From Spirochaetia bacterium (GTDB taxonomy: Bacteria > Spirochaetota > Spirochaetia > Sphaerochaetales > Sphaerochaetaceae): 22,364 nt of DNA. How positions within the stretch are numbered: the first letter of the stretch is position 1; every line of letters starts with the position of its first letter. The stretch is taken from contig SABI01000010.1 in the NCBI GenBank assembly GCA_009929055.1, positions 1-22,364 on the forward strand, given 5' to 3'. The position numbers and the translations under genes are program-made. Under the pieces are notes generated by a model. It searched no databases and had not been told where the DNA came from. It was given only the letters and a program-made list of their open reading frames with translations. Of this stretch, positions 16,214-22,364 are shown piece by piece.

Positions 16214-16226
16214 TGTTTCATATAAT
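16198..16226 (+). promoter_or_regulatory. M42 peptidase promoter, predicted leaderless
   Basis: TTGATA (16198-16203) and a perfect TATAAT (16221-16226) are exactly 17 bp apart. The -10 box ends 7 nt before ATG 16234 and there is no SD in TACACCC, so transcription should start at the A of the ATG. Confidence 0.8.
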
Positions 16227-16233
16227 TACACCC

Positions 16234-17289
16234 ATGAAATACCAATCAATTGAAATTATAGAAAAACTTACTCAAATTAATGGTCTTAGTGGGAACGAAG
16301 AATCTGTTGCTTCTCTCGTTCAATCGTTGCTCCCCTCTGGAGTACATACTGAGATAGATGGAATTGGAAACCTCCTTTGTACCATCAAAGGGACCGACCC
16401 AAACGCCTCTACTATTCTTCTTGCTAGTCATATGGATGAAGTTGGCTTCATGGTAAATGATATCTTGAGTAATGGGTTCCTCCGTCTTAGTATGATGGGT
16501 GGGTGGAATACTCTTACCCTTCCATCTTCTCCAGTAGATGTTATAAACACAAAAGGGGAGCTAGTTCGAGGGGTGATTGGGCAGATTTCTCCCCATTTCC
16601 TTAAAAAAGATGCCCCAATTACAGTTCCTCATATTGACGATATCTTTGTAGATATTGGAGCAAGTAGTAGTGATAGTGTGAAAAGAGATTACCATATAGA
16701 AATAGGAAGCCTTGTTGCACCAGTTTCTCCTTTCTTCCACAATACGCAGAGTGACCTACTTTTTTCAAAAGCATTTGATGACAGAATTGGAGTTGCTTCT
16801 CTTATTGAACTTGCCCACAAAGTAGTTGCTTCTCCAATTTCTTCAACTATTATTCTAGCTTTTAGTGTCCAAGAAGAAGTTGGGGTAAGAGGAGCCAAAG
16901 TTTTATCTAACTATGTAAAAGCAGATATTGCTTTAATAGTTGAAGGGGCTCCTGCTGATGATGTTCCTGGAGGACCAGAAAGACCTCAAACTTGTGTTGG
17001 TAAGGGAGCCCACGTTCGAATATTTGATCCAACCCATATAGGGAATCGAGAGCTTCTCTCTCTTGTTACTGATGTAGCGAGTAAGAATTCTATTACCATT
17101 CAAAAGACTGTTCGAAAAGGGGGAGGGACAGATGCTATGGAAATAGCACTCTCGTACAAAGGAGTAAAAACAATTGTTGTTGGTGTTCCGGTACGCTACG
17201 CCCATAGTCACAATGGAATTTGTTCCTTAAAAGATTACCACGAACTTGTCTCTCTATTGTATGCAGTATGTGGAAATAGGGTGAAATAA
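16234..17289 (+). CDS. M42-family metallo-aminopeptidase
   Basis: Di-zinc/cobalt aminopeptidase of the M42 family (TET/FrvX/glutamyl aminopeptidase type), which forms large cytoplasmic oligomers that trim peptides. The 351 residues match the family. Metal-site motifs are all present: ASHMDEVGF (H66, D68), KAFDDRIG (D182), VQEEVGVRGA (E214, E215) and YAHSHNG (H324). The position often filled by Asp in LIV-D is Glu here (E237), which can also bind metal. No signal peptide is visible. It follows gdhA and, by supplying free amino acids, fits the amino-acid-fermenting theme. Translation appears leaderless. Substrate preference cannot be decided from sequence. Confidence 0.94.
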   Translation: MKYQSIEIIEKLTQINGLSGNEESVASLVQSLLPSGVHTEIDGIGNLLCTIKGTDPNASTILLASHMDEVGFMVNDILSNGFLRLSMMGGWNTLTLPSSPVDVINTKGELVRGVIGQISPHFLKKDAPITVPHIDDIFVDIGASSSDSVKRDYHIEIGSLVAPVSPFFHNTQSDLLFSKAFDDRIGVASLIELAHKVVASPISSTIILAFSVQEEVGVRGAKVLSNYVKADIALIVEGAPADDVPGGPERPQTCVGKGAHVRIFDPTHIGNRELLSLVTDVASKNSITIQKTVRKGGGTDAMEIALSYKGVKTIVVGVPVRYAHSHNGICSLKDYHELVSLLYAVCGNRVK

Positions 17290-17306
17290 TTACTACAATA
17301 GGTGTG

Positions 17307-17332
17307 ATATAGGTTTCGTTGCAAACCTATAT
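17307..17332. repeat. 10-bp perfect inverted repeat around a nrdJ -35 box
   Basis: ATATAGGTTT (17307-17316) and AAACCTATAT (17323-17332) pair perfectly; the 6-nt loop CGTTGC contains most of the -35 box TTGCAA. It begins 18 nt after the M42 stop. No U-tract follows, so it is either a weak terminator of the M42 gene or an operator for nrdJ. Confidence 0.6.
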
Positions 17333-17348
17333 ATACACTACATATAGT
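17319..17348 (+). promoter_or_regulatory. nrdJ promoter (TTGCAA-18-TATAGT)
   Basis: TTGCAA (17319-17324) and TATAGT (17343-17348) are 18 bp apart; the -10 box lies inside the first NrdR-type box. Predicted start is near 17355, giving a ~110-nt leader. A second, weaker pair is TTGCCA (17350-17355) with TATAGA (17374-17379). Confidence 0.6.
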
Positions 17349-17350
17349 GT
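17335..17350. promoter_or_regulatory. NrdR box 1
   Basis: ACACTACATATAGTGT is a near-perfect dyad with ACACTA/TAGTGT arms and closely matches the known NrdR box (about acaCwAtATaTwGtgt). It overlaps the -10 box of nrdJ, where a repressor would block RNA polymerase. Confidence 0.75.
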
Positions 17351-17365
17351 TGCCAGAAAAAACTA

Positions 17366-17381
17366 CCACTATCTATAGATA
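17366..17381. promoter_or_regulatory. NrdR box 2
   Basis: CCACTATCTATAGATA matches the core of the NrdR box (CACTAT.TATAG) with degenerate ends. Its start is 31 bp from the start of box 1, the usual three-helical-turn spacing of paired NrdR sites. The spacing makes this weaker half of the pair more credible. Confidence 0.6.
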
Positions 17382-17418
17382 TTTCCTATTGCCAGCCAGA
17401 AGTGAATGTGCTATGGTT

Positions 17419-17445
17419 AATTAGCCCGCTCATCTGCGGGTAATT
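17419..17445 (+). promoter_or_regulatory. Stem-loop in the nrdJ leader just before the SD
   Basis: CCCGC (17425-17429) pairs with GCGGG (17436-17440) around TCATCT. With a single bulged G at 17424 the stem extends by AATTA/TAATT to 10 bp (17419-17445). It ends 6 nt before the SD GGAGG, so it could affect ribosome access. No U-tract follows, so it is not a terminator. Confidence 0.55.
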
Positions 17446-17464
17446 CAATGTGGAGGGAACTGCT

Positions 17465-19966
17465 GTGGCACAAACACCTAATACACTCACGCCTCTTGGG
17501 CGTAAAATATTTTTAGATAGGTATGCACAAAAAGATGCAAAAAAAGATACTCTCAAAGTAGGCGATCTTGTTGTTATCGTAAGTAATCCTAAAACAGGAC
17601 AAAGAGAAATTGGAAACGTTGTTTCAATTCATAATGATACACTCTCTGTAAAATTAGAAGATGGTACTACTCTTGAATCAACAAGAGAAAATGTTGATAA
17701 ACCAATTGAAACATCTCCTGATGCTATGTTGGCTCGTGTTGCAAAAGGGATGAGCTTACAAGAGAAAAAAGAGACTCAAAAAACATGGGAAAAAGAGTTT
17801 AATTGGCTTCTTGAAGGGTGGAAGTTTGTCCCGGCAGGGAGAATCCTTACTGGGGCAGGAACCGACCAAAACTTAACATATTTTAATTGTTATGTAATTC
17901 CATCTCCTAAAGATAGTAGAGGAGGTATTATTACCTCTCTCGGACAGATGACTGAGATTATGAGTCGTGGTGGTGGCGTTGGAATAAACCTCTCATCACT
18001 AAGGCCTAAACACTCCTATGTTAAAGGGGTAAATGGAAGATCAAGTGGTTCTGTTTCTTGGGGAGCTCTTTTTTCTTTTGTTACTGGATTAATTGAACAA
18101 GGAGGCTCTCGAAGAGGGGCTCTTATGTTAATACTCAATATTTGGCATCCAGATATTCTCGATTTCATTAATAGTAAAAGAGAAATGGATAAAATTGTTA
18201 ATGCGAACATTAGTGTCGGTATCACAGATGATTTTATGGATGCAGTAAGAGCCGATGGAGATTGGGTCACTTATTTCCCAGATACAACAGATCCTGAATA
18301 TAATGAACTGTGGGATGGAGATTTAAATAAATGGGTTTCTCTTGGTAAAAAGATTATGCCTTACCAAACACACAAAGCTCGAACTATCTGGAATGCAATT
18401 ATTGAAAGTGCATGGGCTTCTGCCGAACCTGGAGTATTCTTTGTAGACCGTTATAATAAAATGTCTAACTCATGGTATTACGGGAGCATTCAATGTACAA
18501 ATCCTTGTGGAGAACAAGGGCTTCCTCCTTGGGGTGTGTGTAACTTAGGGTCAATTAACCTTTCTCGTTTTGTAAATAAGAAAAAAGTTCTTTGGGATGA
18601 CTTGGGGAGAGCTGTGAGATCTTCAGTAAGATTTTTAGATAATGTTATTGACGATACTCCTTATTTCTATGAAGAAAATAGGGTTCAACAGCAAGGTGAA
18701 CGAAGAGTGGGACTTGGAACTATGGGTCTTGCTGATATGCTCATTCGCCTTGAATTAGGTTATGGTAGTCCTGATTCTATTGAATTTATCGACAAGCTTT
18801 ATAAATTTATTTGTGTTGAAGCATATACAGAAAGTGCTTATCTTGCTGAAGAAAAAGGTTCTTTCCCCCTCTTTGATGCAGAGAAATTCTTACAAAGTGG
18901 ATTTATGAAAGAAATGCCAGAAGAGGTAAGGACCTTAATTCGTGAAAAGGGGATGAGAAACGTCACCCTCCTTACACAAGCACCAACTGGAACAACAGGA
19001 ACAATGGTTGGGACAAGTACCGGAATTGAACCATATTACTTTTGGGAATGGGAGCGAGTAGGAAGGATGGGCTCTAACATTGAACGTGTTGCTGTCTATG
19101 ATGAATGGGTAAAAGCACATCCTAATGAGAAGAAACCCGATTATTTTGTTTCAGCGATGGATCTTTCTCCTGAGGGGCATGTAAGAGTTCAAGCCGCTAT
19201 TCAAAGATGGGTTGATTCAAGTATTTCAAAAACAGGGAACACTCCCAAAGATTATACCATTGAACAAACAGCAGCTCTTTATGAACTCCTTTATGACACC
19301 GGATGTAAGGGGGGGACGACTTATCGTGATGGATCGAGAGATTCTCAAGTTCTTATTGCAAAAAGTGATGAGAAGAAGAAAGATGATCCTCCTTTGTTTG
19401 TCAGTGAAGAGCCAAAATCACGAGTAAGGTCTACTGTGTTACATGGAACTACGTATCGTAAAGCAACTCCAATAGGAACAGCTTATATTACTGTAAACTC
19501 TGATGGAAAGAATTCTAATGAACCTTTTGAAGTCTTCATTAATGTAGCTAAGGTTGGTTCAGATGTTTCTGCTGATGCCGAAGGATTAGGTCGATTAGTA
19601 AGTCTTTTACTTAGAATACCTTCTCCCCTTACCCCCCTTCAAAGAGCTAAAGCTGTTATTGCACAACTAAGGGGAATTGGCTCTGGTCGTCCTATGGGAT
19701 TTGGGAAAAATAGAGTTATGAGTTTACCTGATGCAGTAGCACAAGTGCTCGAAGAACATATTGGAGTCTCTCAAGGAGAAGACTCTTATCCAGAACTTCC
19801 AGATGAAGAAGATGCACACTTAACATCAAAACAGTTTGATCTTGGACTCGATGGAGATATTGCAAGAAGTGTTCTTCCAGATATCTGCCCTGTGTGTGGA
19901 AATGTTACATTTGTGAATATTGAGGGATGTAAAAAATGTTTCTCTTGTGGCCATAGCGAATGTTGA
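17465..19966 (+). CDS. nrdJ: Adenosylcobalamin-dependent (class II) ribonucleotide reductase
   Basis: Reduces ribonucleotides to deoxyribonucleotides with an adenosylcobalamin-derived radical, with or without oxygen. I place the start at GTG 17465, giving 833 residues: GGAGG (17452-17456) is 8 nt upstream, whereas the in-frame GTG at 17450 would put the SD inside the gene. Active-site residues: C142 (NCYVIPS), N346-C348-E350 in NPCGE (C348 the thiyl-radical cysteine) and C359 in VCNLGSINL. In the Thermotoga enzyme the matching cysteines are, as I recall, C134, C322 and C333; the spacing of the last two is identical. Phosphate-loop motif APTGTTG follows. Residues ~28-80 are an extra small beta-rich (SH3/KOW-like) segment. 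The C-terminus has paired cysteines (CPVC...CKKC...CGHSEC) for zinc and re-reduction. Paired NrdR boxes lie upstream. Confidence 0.95.
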   Translation: MAQTPNTLTPLGRKIFLDRYAQKDAKKDTLKVGDLVVIVSNPKTGQREIGNVVSIHNDTLSVKLEDGTTLESTRENVDKPIETSPDAMLARVAKGMSLQEKKETQKTWEKEFNWLLEGWKFVPAGRILTGAGTDQNLTYFNCYVIPSPKDSRGGIITSLGQMTEIMSRGGGVGINLSSLRPKHSYVKGVNGRSSGSVSWGALFSFVTGLIEQGGSRRGALMLILNIWHPDILDFINSKREMDKIVNANISVGITDDFMDAVRADGDWVTYFPDTTDPEYNELWDGDLNKWVSLGKKIMPYQTHKARTIWNAIIESAWASAEPGVFFVDRYNKMSNSWYYGSIQCTNPCGEQGLPPWGVCNLGSINLSRFVNKKKVLWDDLGRAVRSSVRFLDNVIDDTPYFYEENRVQQQGERRVGLGTMGLADMLIRLELGYGSPDSIEFIDKLYKFICVEAYTESAYLAEEKGSFPLFDAEKFLQSGFMKEMPEEVRTLIREKGMRNVTLLTQAPTGTTGTMVGTSTGIEPYYFWEWERVGRMGSNIERVAVYDEWVKAHPNEKKPDYFVSAMDLSPEGHVRVQAAIQRWVDSSISKTGNTPKDYTIEQTAALYELLYDTGCKGGTTYRDGSRDSQVLIAKSDEKKKDDPPLFVSEEPKSRVRSTVLHGTTYRKATPIGTAYITVNSDGKNSNEPFEVFINVAKVGSDVSADAEGLGRLVSLLLRIPSPLTPLQRAKAVIAQLRGIGSGRPMGFGKNRVMSLPDAVAQVLEEHIGVSQGEDSYPELPDEEDAHLTSKQFDLGLDGDIARSVLPDICPVCGNVTFVNIEGCKKCFSCGHSEC

Positions 19967-19994
19967 TTCTTTCATATAACTAATTGTTAATTGG

Positions 19995-20017
19995 GGTGCT
20001 CAAGTAAATTGGGCACC
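19995..20017 (+). terminator. nrdJ terminator
   Basis: GGTGCTCAA (19995-20003) pairs with TTGGGCACC (20009-20017), with one G-U pair and a 5-nt loop. A T-rich tail follows (TTCTTTTAGTTTTTT). This is a textbook intrinsic terminator 28 nt after the nrdJ stop. Confidence 0.9.
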
Positions 20018-20104
20018 TTCTTTTAGTTTTTTGACAGCATTACTCTTCATAATATCTAGACCCCCTTTAGTTCCTTTTCTCCATAGTTGTCTCTGTGGTT
20101 AAGG

Positions 20105-20133
20105 TTGCAAACTCACCCACAATATTGTATAGT
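20105..20133 (+). promoter_or_regulatory. Pyruvate:ferredoxin oxidoreductase promoter (TTGCAA-17-TATAGT)
   Basis: TTGCAA (20105-20110) and TATAGT (20128-20133) are 17 bp apart. A perfect 10-bp palindrome ACAATATTGT (20119-20128) sits in the spacer and reaches the -10 box, a good place for a repressor. The leader from about 20140 is ~98 nt, with SD GGAG (20227-20230) 7 nt before the ATG. Confidence 0.65.
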
Positions 20134-20146
20134 GTTATAGTATCTG

Positions 20147-20165
20147 CCCTGTAGAAAATACAGGG
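20147..20165 (+). promoter_or_regulatory. Stem-loop at the 5' end of the pyruvate oxidoreductase leader
   Basis: CCCTGTA (20147-20153) pairs perfectly with TACAGGG (20159-20165) around GAAAA; one G-U and one A-U pair can extend it to 9 bp. It would lie a few nt from the predicted mRNA 5' end. A 5'-end stem of this kind often protects mRNA from decay; an attenuator role is less likely because no U-tract follows. Confidence 0.5.
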
Positions 20166-20237
20166 TAATGTTATGTGTAAACTAGTTGTGGGCAATTGGT
20201 GTCTGCAGGTAAATAATAATTTCAATGGAGTGTCAAT

Positions 20238-22364
20238 ATGAGTAACAAAAAAATGGTTACTATAGATGGTAATACTGCGGCTGCGCACATTGCGTATGCG
20301 TTTAGTGACGTCGCTGCAATTTATCCCATCACGCCATCCTCACCTATGGGGGAGTATTCTGATTCTTGGGCAAGTACCGGGAGGAAAAACCTTTTTGGTG
20401 AAAAAGTAGATATCACCGAGATGCAATCAGAAGCAGGAGCTGCTGGCGCAGTTCATGGATCTCTTTCAGCGGGGGCGATGACTACTACTTTTACTGCGAG
20501 CCAAGGGTTATTGTTAATGATCCCTAACATGCATAAGATTGCAGGAGAAATGCTTCCAACAGTATTCCACGTATCAGCTCGTTCATTAGCAGCTCAATCT
20601 CTCTCTATTTTTGGAGATCATAGTGACGTTATGTCTTGTAGAAATACAGGGTTTGCTATGACCGCTGCAAATAGTATTCAAGAAACAATGGATCTTGCCC
20701 TTGTTGCTCACTTAGCAACGCTCAAATCACAAGTTCCTTTTGTAGCTTTTTTTGATGGATTTAGAACAAGCCACGAAGTTTCAAAAGTTGAAGAAATTTC
20801 TTATGAAGAGATGCTTCCTCTCGTAGAAACTAAATATATTGAACAATTCAGAGATAGGGCACAAAGACCAGATAAACCACGATTGAAAGTAGCAGCTCAA
20901 AATGAAGATGTATACTTCCAAGGTCGTGAAACTGTTAACAAGTACTATGATGCAGTTCCTGAAATTGTCCAAGAATATATGGACAAAGTTGCAAAATTAA
21001 CTGGCCGACCTTATAAACTCTTTGATTATGTAGGTGCTCCTGATGCTGATAGAATTGTTATCGCTATGGGTAGTGCTGTTGATACATTCGAATGGGTTGC
21101 CGATTATTTGAACAAAAGTGGAGAAAAGGTGGGAGTATTGAAAGTACGTCTCTATCGTCCTTTCTCAGCAAAACATTTTGTTGCAGCTATTCCTCAATCT
21201 GTAAAGAAAATTGCAGTATTAGATAGAACAAAAGAACCAGGATCTATTGGTGAACCTCTCTATCTTGATGTTGTTACAGCTTTATCACAAATGGGAAGAA
21301 GCGACATATCTGTAATTGGTGGTCGTTATGGTCTCTCAAGTAAAGATTTTACCCCTACCCACGCAAAGAGTGTATATGACCATTTAAACAACGGTAACTT
21401 CCACAACTTTACTGTTGGTATTGTTGATGATGTGACTAATTTAAGTATTCCAACAGCTAAAAAGATTGACGTTACCCCTAAGGGTGTTGTCTCTTGCATG
21501 TTCTGGGGTCTTGGTTCTGATGGTACAGTTGGTGCAAATAAAGACTCTATTAAGATTATTGGTGGAAACACCGATATGAACGCACAAGCTTACTTCTCAT
21601 ACGACTCAAAGAAATCTGGTGGTATTACAATAAGCCACTTGAGATTTGGTAAAAGTAGTGTGAATATGCCATGGCTTATCGACAATGCAGACTTTGTGGC
21701 TTGTCACAATCCTGCTTATATCGGTCGTTATGATATGCTTGGACCACTAAAGGAAGGTGGAGTATTCTTAATGAACTCCCAAATTCCAACTGATGAAGTC
21801 TTTGCACATCTCACAAAAGATGAACAACAACAAATTATCGATAAGAAAATCAGATTCTATAATATTGATGCCCTTAAAATTGCAGAGAAAGTAGGACTTG
21901 GTACTCGTATTAACACCGTTATGCAAGCTGTATTCTTCAAGATATCAGGAATTTTCCCTGAAGACGAAGCAATTGCTTTAATTAAGAATGCCATTAAAAA
22001 GACATTTGGTAGAAAAGGTGAAGATATTGTTAAGATGAACTGGGATGCAGTAGATAGCGCTTCAGCAGCTCTTGAAGAAGTAAAAGTTCCTTCCTCTGTC
22101 ACAGACGCATATGTTCCTAAAAAACTTATTGCTGATGACGCAGAAGCATTTGCTAAAGATATTATTGAACCTATCATGCACCTTAAAGGGAATGATATCC
22201 CTGTTTCAAAGATGAGCTTTGATGGAACACTTCCTACTAATACAGCTAGATTGGAAAAGAGAGGAGTTGCTCCTGCTATTCCACATTGGAATAGTGAAAC
22301 ATGTATACAATGTAACCAATGTGTACAGTCTTGTACTCAAGCTGCAATTAGAGCAAAACAAATC
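20238..22364 (+). CDS. nifJ: Pyruvate:ferredoxin (flavodoxin) oxidoreductase, N-terminal 709 residues (3' end outside window)
   Basis: Homodimeric enzyme that oxidises pyruvate with CoA to acetyl-CoA and CO2 and reduces ferredoxin, a central step in anaerobes. The frame is open from ATG 20238 to the window end; about 470 more residues are expected. Domain I has YPITPSSPM (29-37), EMQSEAGA (E65), the segment TFTASQGLLLMIPNM, HVSARS (R115) and SIFGDHSDVMS. Relative to the Desulfovibrio africanus enzyme, T32, E65 and R115 correspond, as I recall, to T31, E64 and R114. The gamma-like domain lies at about 415-620. The first [4Fe-4S] site of the ferredoxin domain is C689-C692-C695-C699; the residue after the last Cys is Thr, where Pro is usual. 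The TPP domain is not in the window. It has its own promoter after the nrdJ terminator. Confidence 0.96.
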   Translation, partial: MSNKKMVTIDGNTAAAHIAYAFSDVAAIYPITPSSPMGEYSDSWASTGRKNLFGEKVDITEMQSEAGAAGAVHGSLSAGAMTTTFTASQGLLLMIPNMHKIAGEMLPTVFHVSARSLAAQSLSIFGDHSDVMSCRNTGFAMTAANSIQETMDLALVAHLATLKSQVPFVAFFDGFRTSHEVSKVEEISYEEMLPLVETKYIEQFRDRAQRPDKPRLKVAAQNEDVYFQGRETVNKYYDAVPEIVQEYMDKVAKLTGRPYKLFDYVGAPDADRIVIAMGSAVDTFEWVADYLNKSGEKVGVLKVRLYRPFSAKHFVAAIPQSVKKIAVLDRTKEPGSIGEPLYLDVVTALSQMGRSDISVIGGRYGLSSKDFTPTHAKSVYDHLNNGNFHNFTVGIVDDVTNLSIPTAKKIDVTPKGVVSCMFWGLGSDGTVGANKDSIKIIGGNTDMNAQAYFSYDSKKSGGITISHLRFGKSSVNMPWLIDNADFVACHNPAYIGRYDMLGPLKEGGVFLMNSQIPTDEVFAHLTKDEQQQIIDKKIRFYNIDALKIAEKVGLGTRINTVMQAVFFKISGIFPEDEAIALIKNAIKKTFGRKGEDIVKMNWDAVDSASAALEEVKVPSSVTDAYVPKKLIADDAEAFAKDIIEPIMHLKGNDIPVSKMSFDGTLPTNTARLEKRGVAPAIPHWNSETCIQCNQCVQSCTQAAIRAKQI

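Noticed and set aside
17450..17452. GTG 17450 as start of nrdJ
   Set aside because: The SD GGAGG would lie within the coding sequence; GTG 17465 is correctly spaced behind it.
17290..17464. Cobalamin riboswitch upstream of the B12-dependent reductase
   Set aside because: The leader is too short, and the B12-box and conserved core segments of the cobalamin riboswitch are not recognisable. GCCAGCCAGAAG at 17391 is only a superficial likeness. NrdR boxes explain the region better.
20031..20058. TTGACA at 20031 as the pyruvate oxidoreductase promoter
   Set aside because: It directly follows the terminator T-tract, and the best -10 at proper spacing (TATCTA) is poor; the TTGCAA-17-TATAGT pair downstream is better.
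20067..20288. Small minus-strand frame between nrdJ and the pyruvate oxidoreductase gene
   Set aside because: It runs through the promoter, leader hairpin and first codons of the plus-strand gene and has no recognisable protein features.
1..22364. Mobile elements, CRISPR arrays, tRNA or rRNA genes, defence systems
   Set aside because: No transposase or integrase motifs, no regularly spaced repeats and no tRNA or rRNA sequence were seen on either strand; apart from the edge GNAT gene, the window looks like stable chromosome.

Overview
The window is a compact, AT-rich (roughly 36-38% G+C by eye) chromosomal stretch with twelve genes, two of them cut by the window edges. I see no mobile element, CRISPR array, tRNA or rRNA. 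Promoters fit the sigma-70 consensus (TTGACA/TATAAT with 17-18 bp spacing) and most genes have purine-rich Shine-Dalgarno (SD) sites. Gene content suggests a strict or facultative anaerobe that ferments amino acids and pyruvate: pyruvate:ferredoxin oxidoreductase, an apparently NAD-type glutamate dehydrogenase, an M42 peptidase, B12-dependent (oxygen-independent) ribonucleotide reductase and a plasmalogen-related YhhN protein. Together with the short ParE/ParC pair and a TlyC/CorC-type protein, this makes a Spirochaetota member my best guess. That placement is an inference; no marker gene here settles it.

Layout. 1-722: C-terminal part of a GNAT-like acetyltransferase. 723-1027: non-coding, with two stem-loops. 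1028-5627, minus strand: yhhN-like membrane protein, CNNM/CorC (TlyC-like) protein, then leuS. 5668-7065, plus strand and divergent from yhhN: class II CPD photolyase. 7118-11626, plus strand: an apparent operon of a type IIA topoisomerase B subunit, its A subunit and an RluA-type pseudouridine synthase. These genes overlap or touch. 11568-14579, minus strand: a 1003-residue protein with two receiver-like domains and a PPDK-type ATP-binding domain, whose 3' end overlaps rluA by 59 bp. 14830-22364, plus strand: gdhA, M42 aminopeptidase, nrdJ and the first 709 codons of pyruvate:ferredoxin oxidoreductase, each with its own promoter.

The genes themselves are mostly well-known families. The less ordinary content is in the regulatory DNA. 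(1) Three genes without an SD site (leuS, parE, M42 peptidase) each have a good -10 box ending only 6-8 nt before the ATG, which predicts leaderless mRNAs. (2) At three plus-strand gene boundaries the -35 box sits in the loop of an inverted repeat that follows the previous stop codon. The clearest case is the gdhA terminator, whose loop is the -35 of the M42 gene. (3) corC, nrdJ and the pyruvate oxidoreductase share a promoter of the form GTTGCAAA with TATAGT 17-18 bp after TTGCAA. (4) nrdJ has two NrdR-type boxes 31 bp apart over this promoter. The 1003-residue protein is also worth attention: it keeps an ATP-grasp-like domain but lacks the His swivel and PEP-binding parts that would make it a PEP synthase, and its first receiver domain has no phosphoacceptor aspartate.
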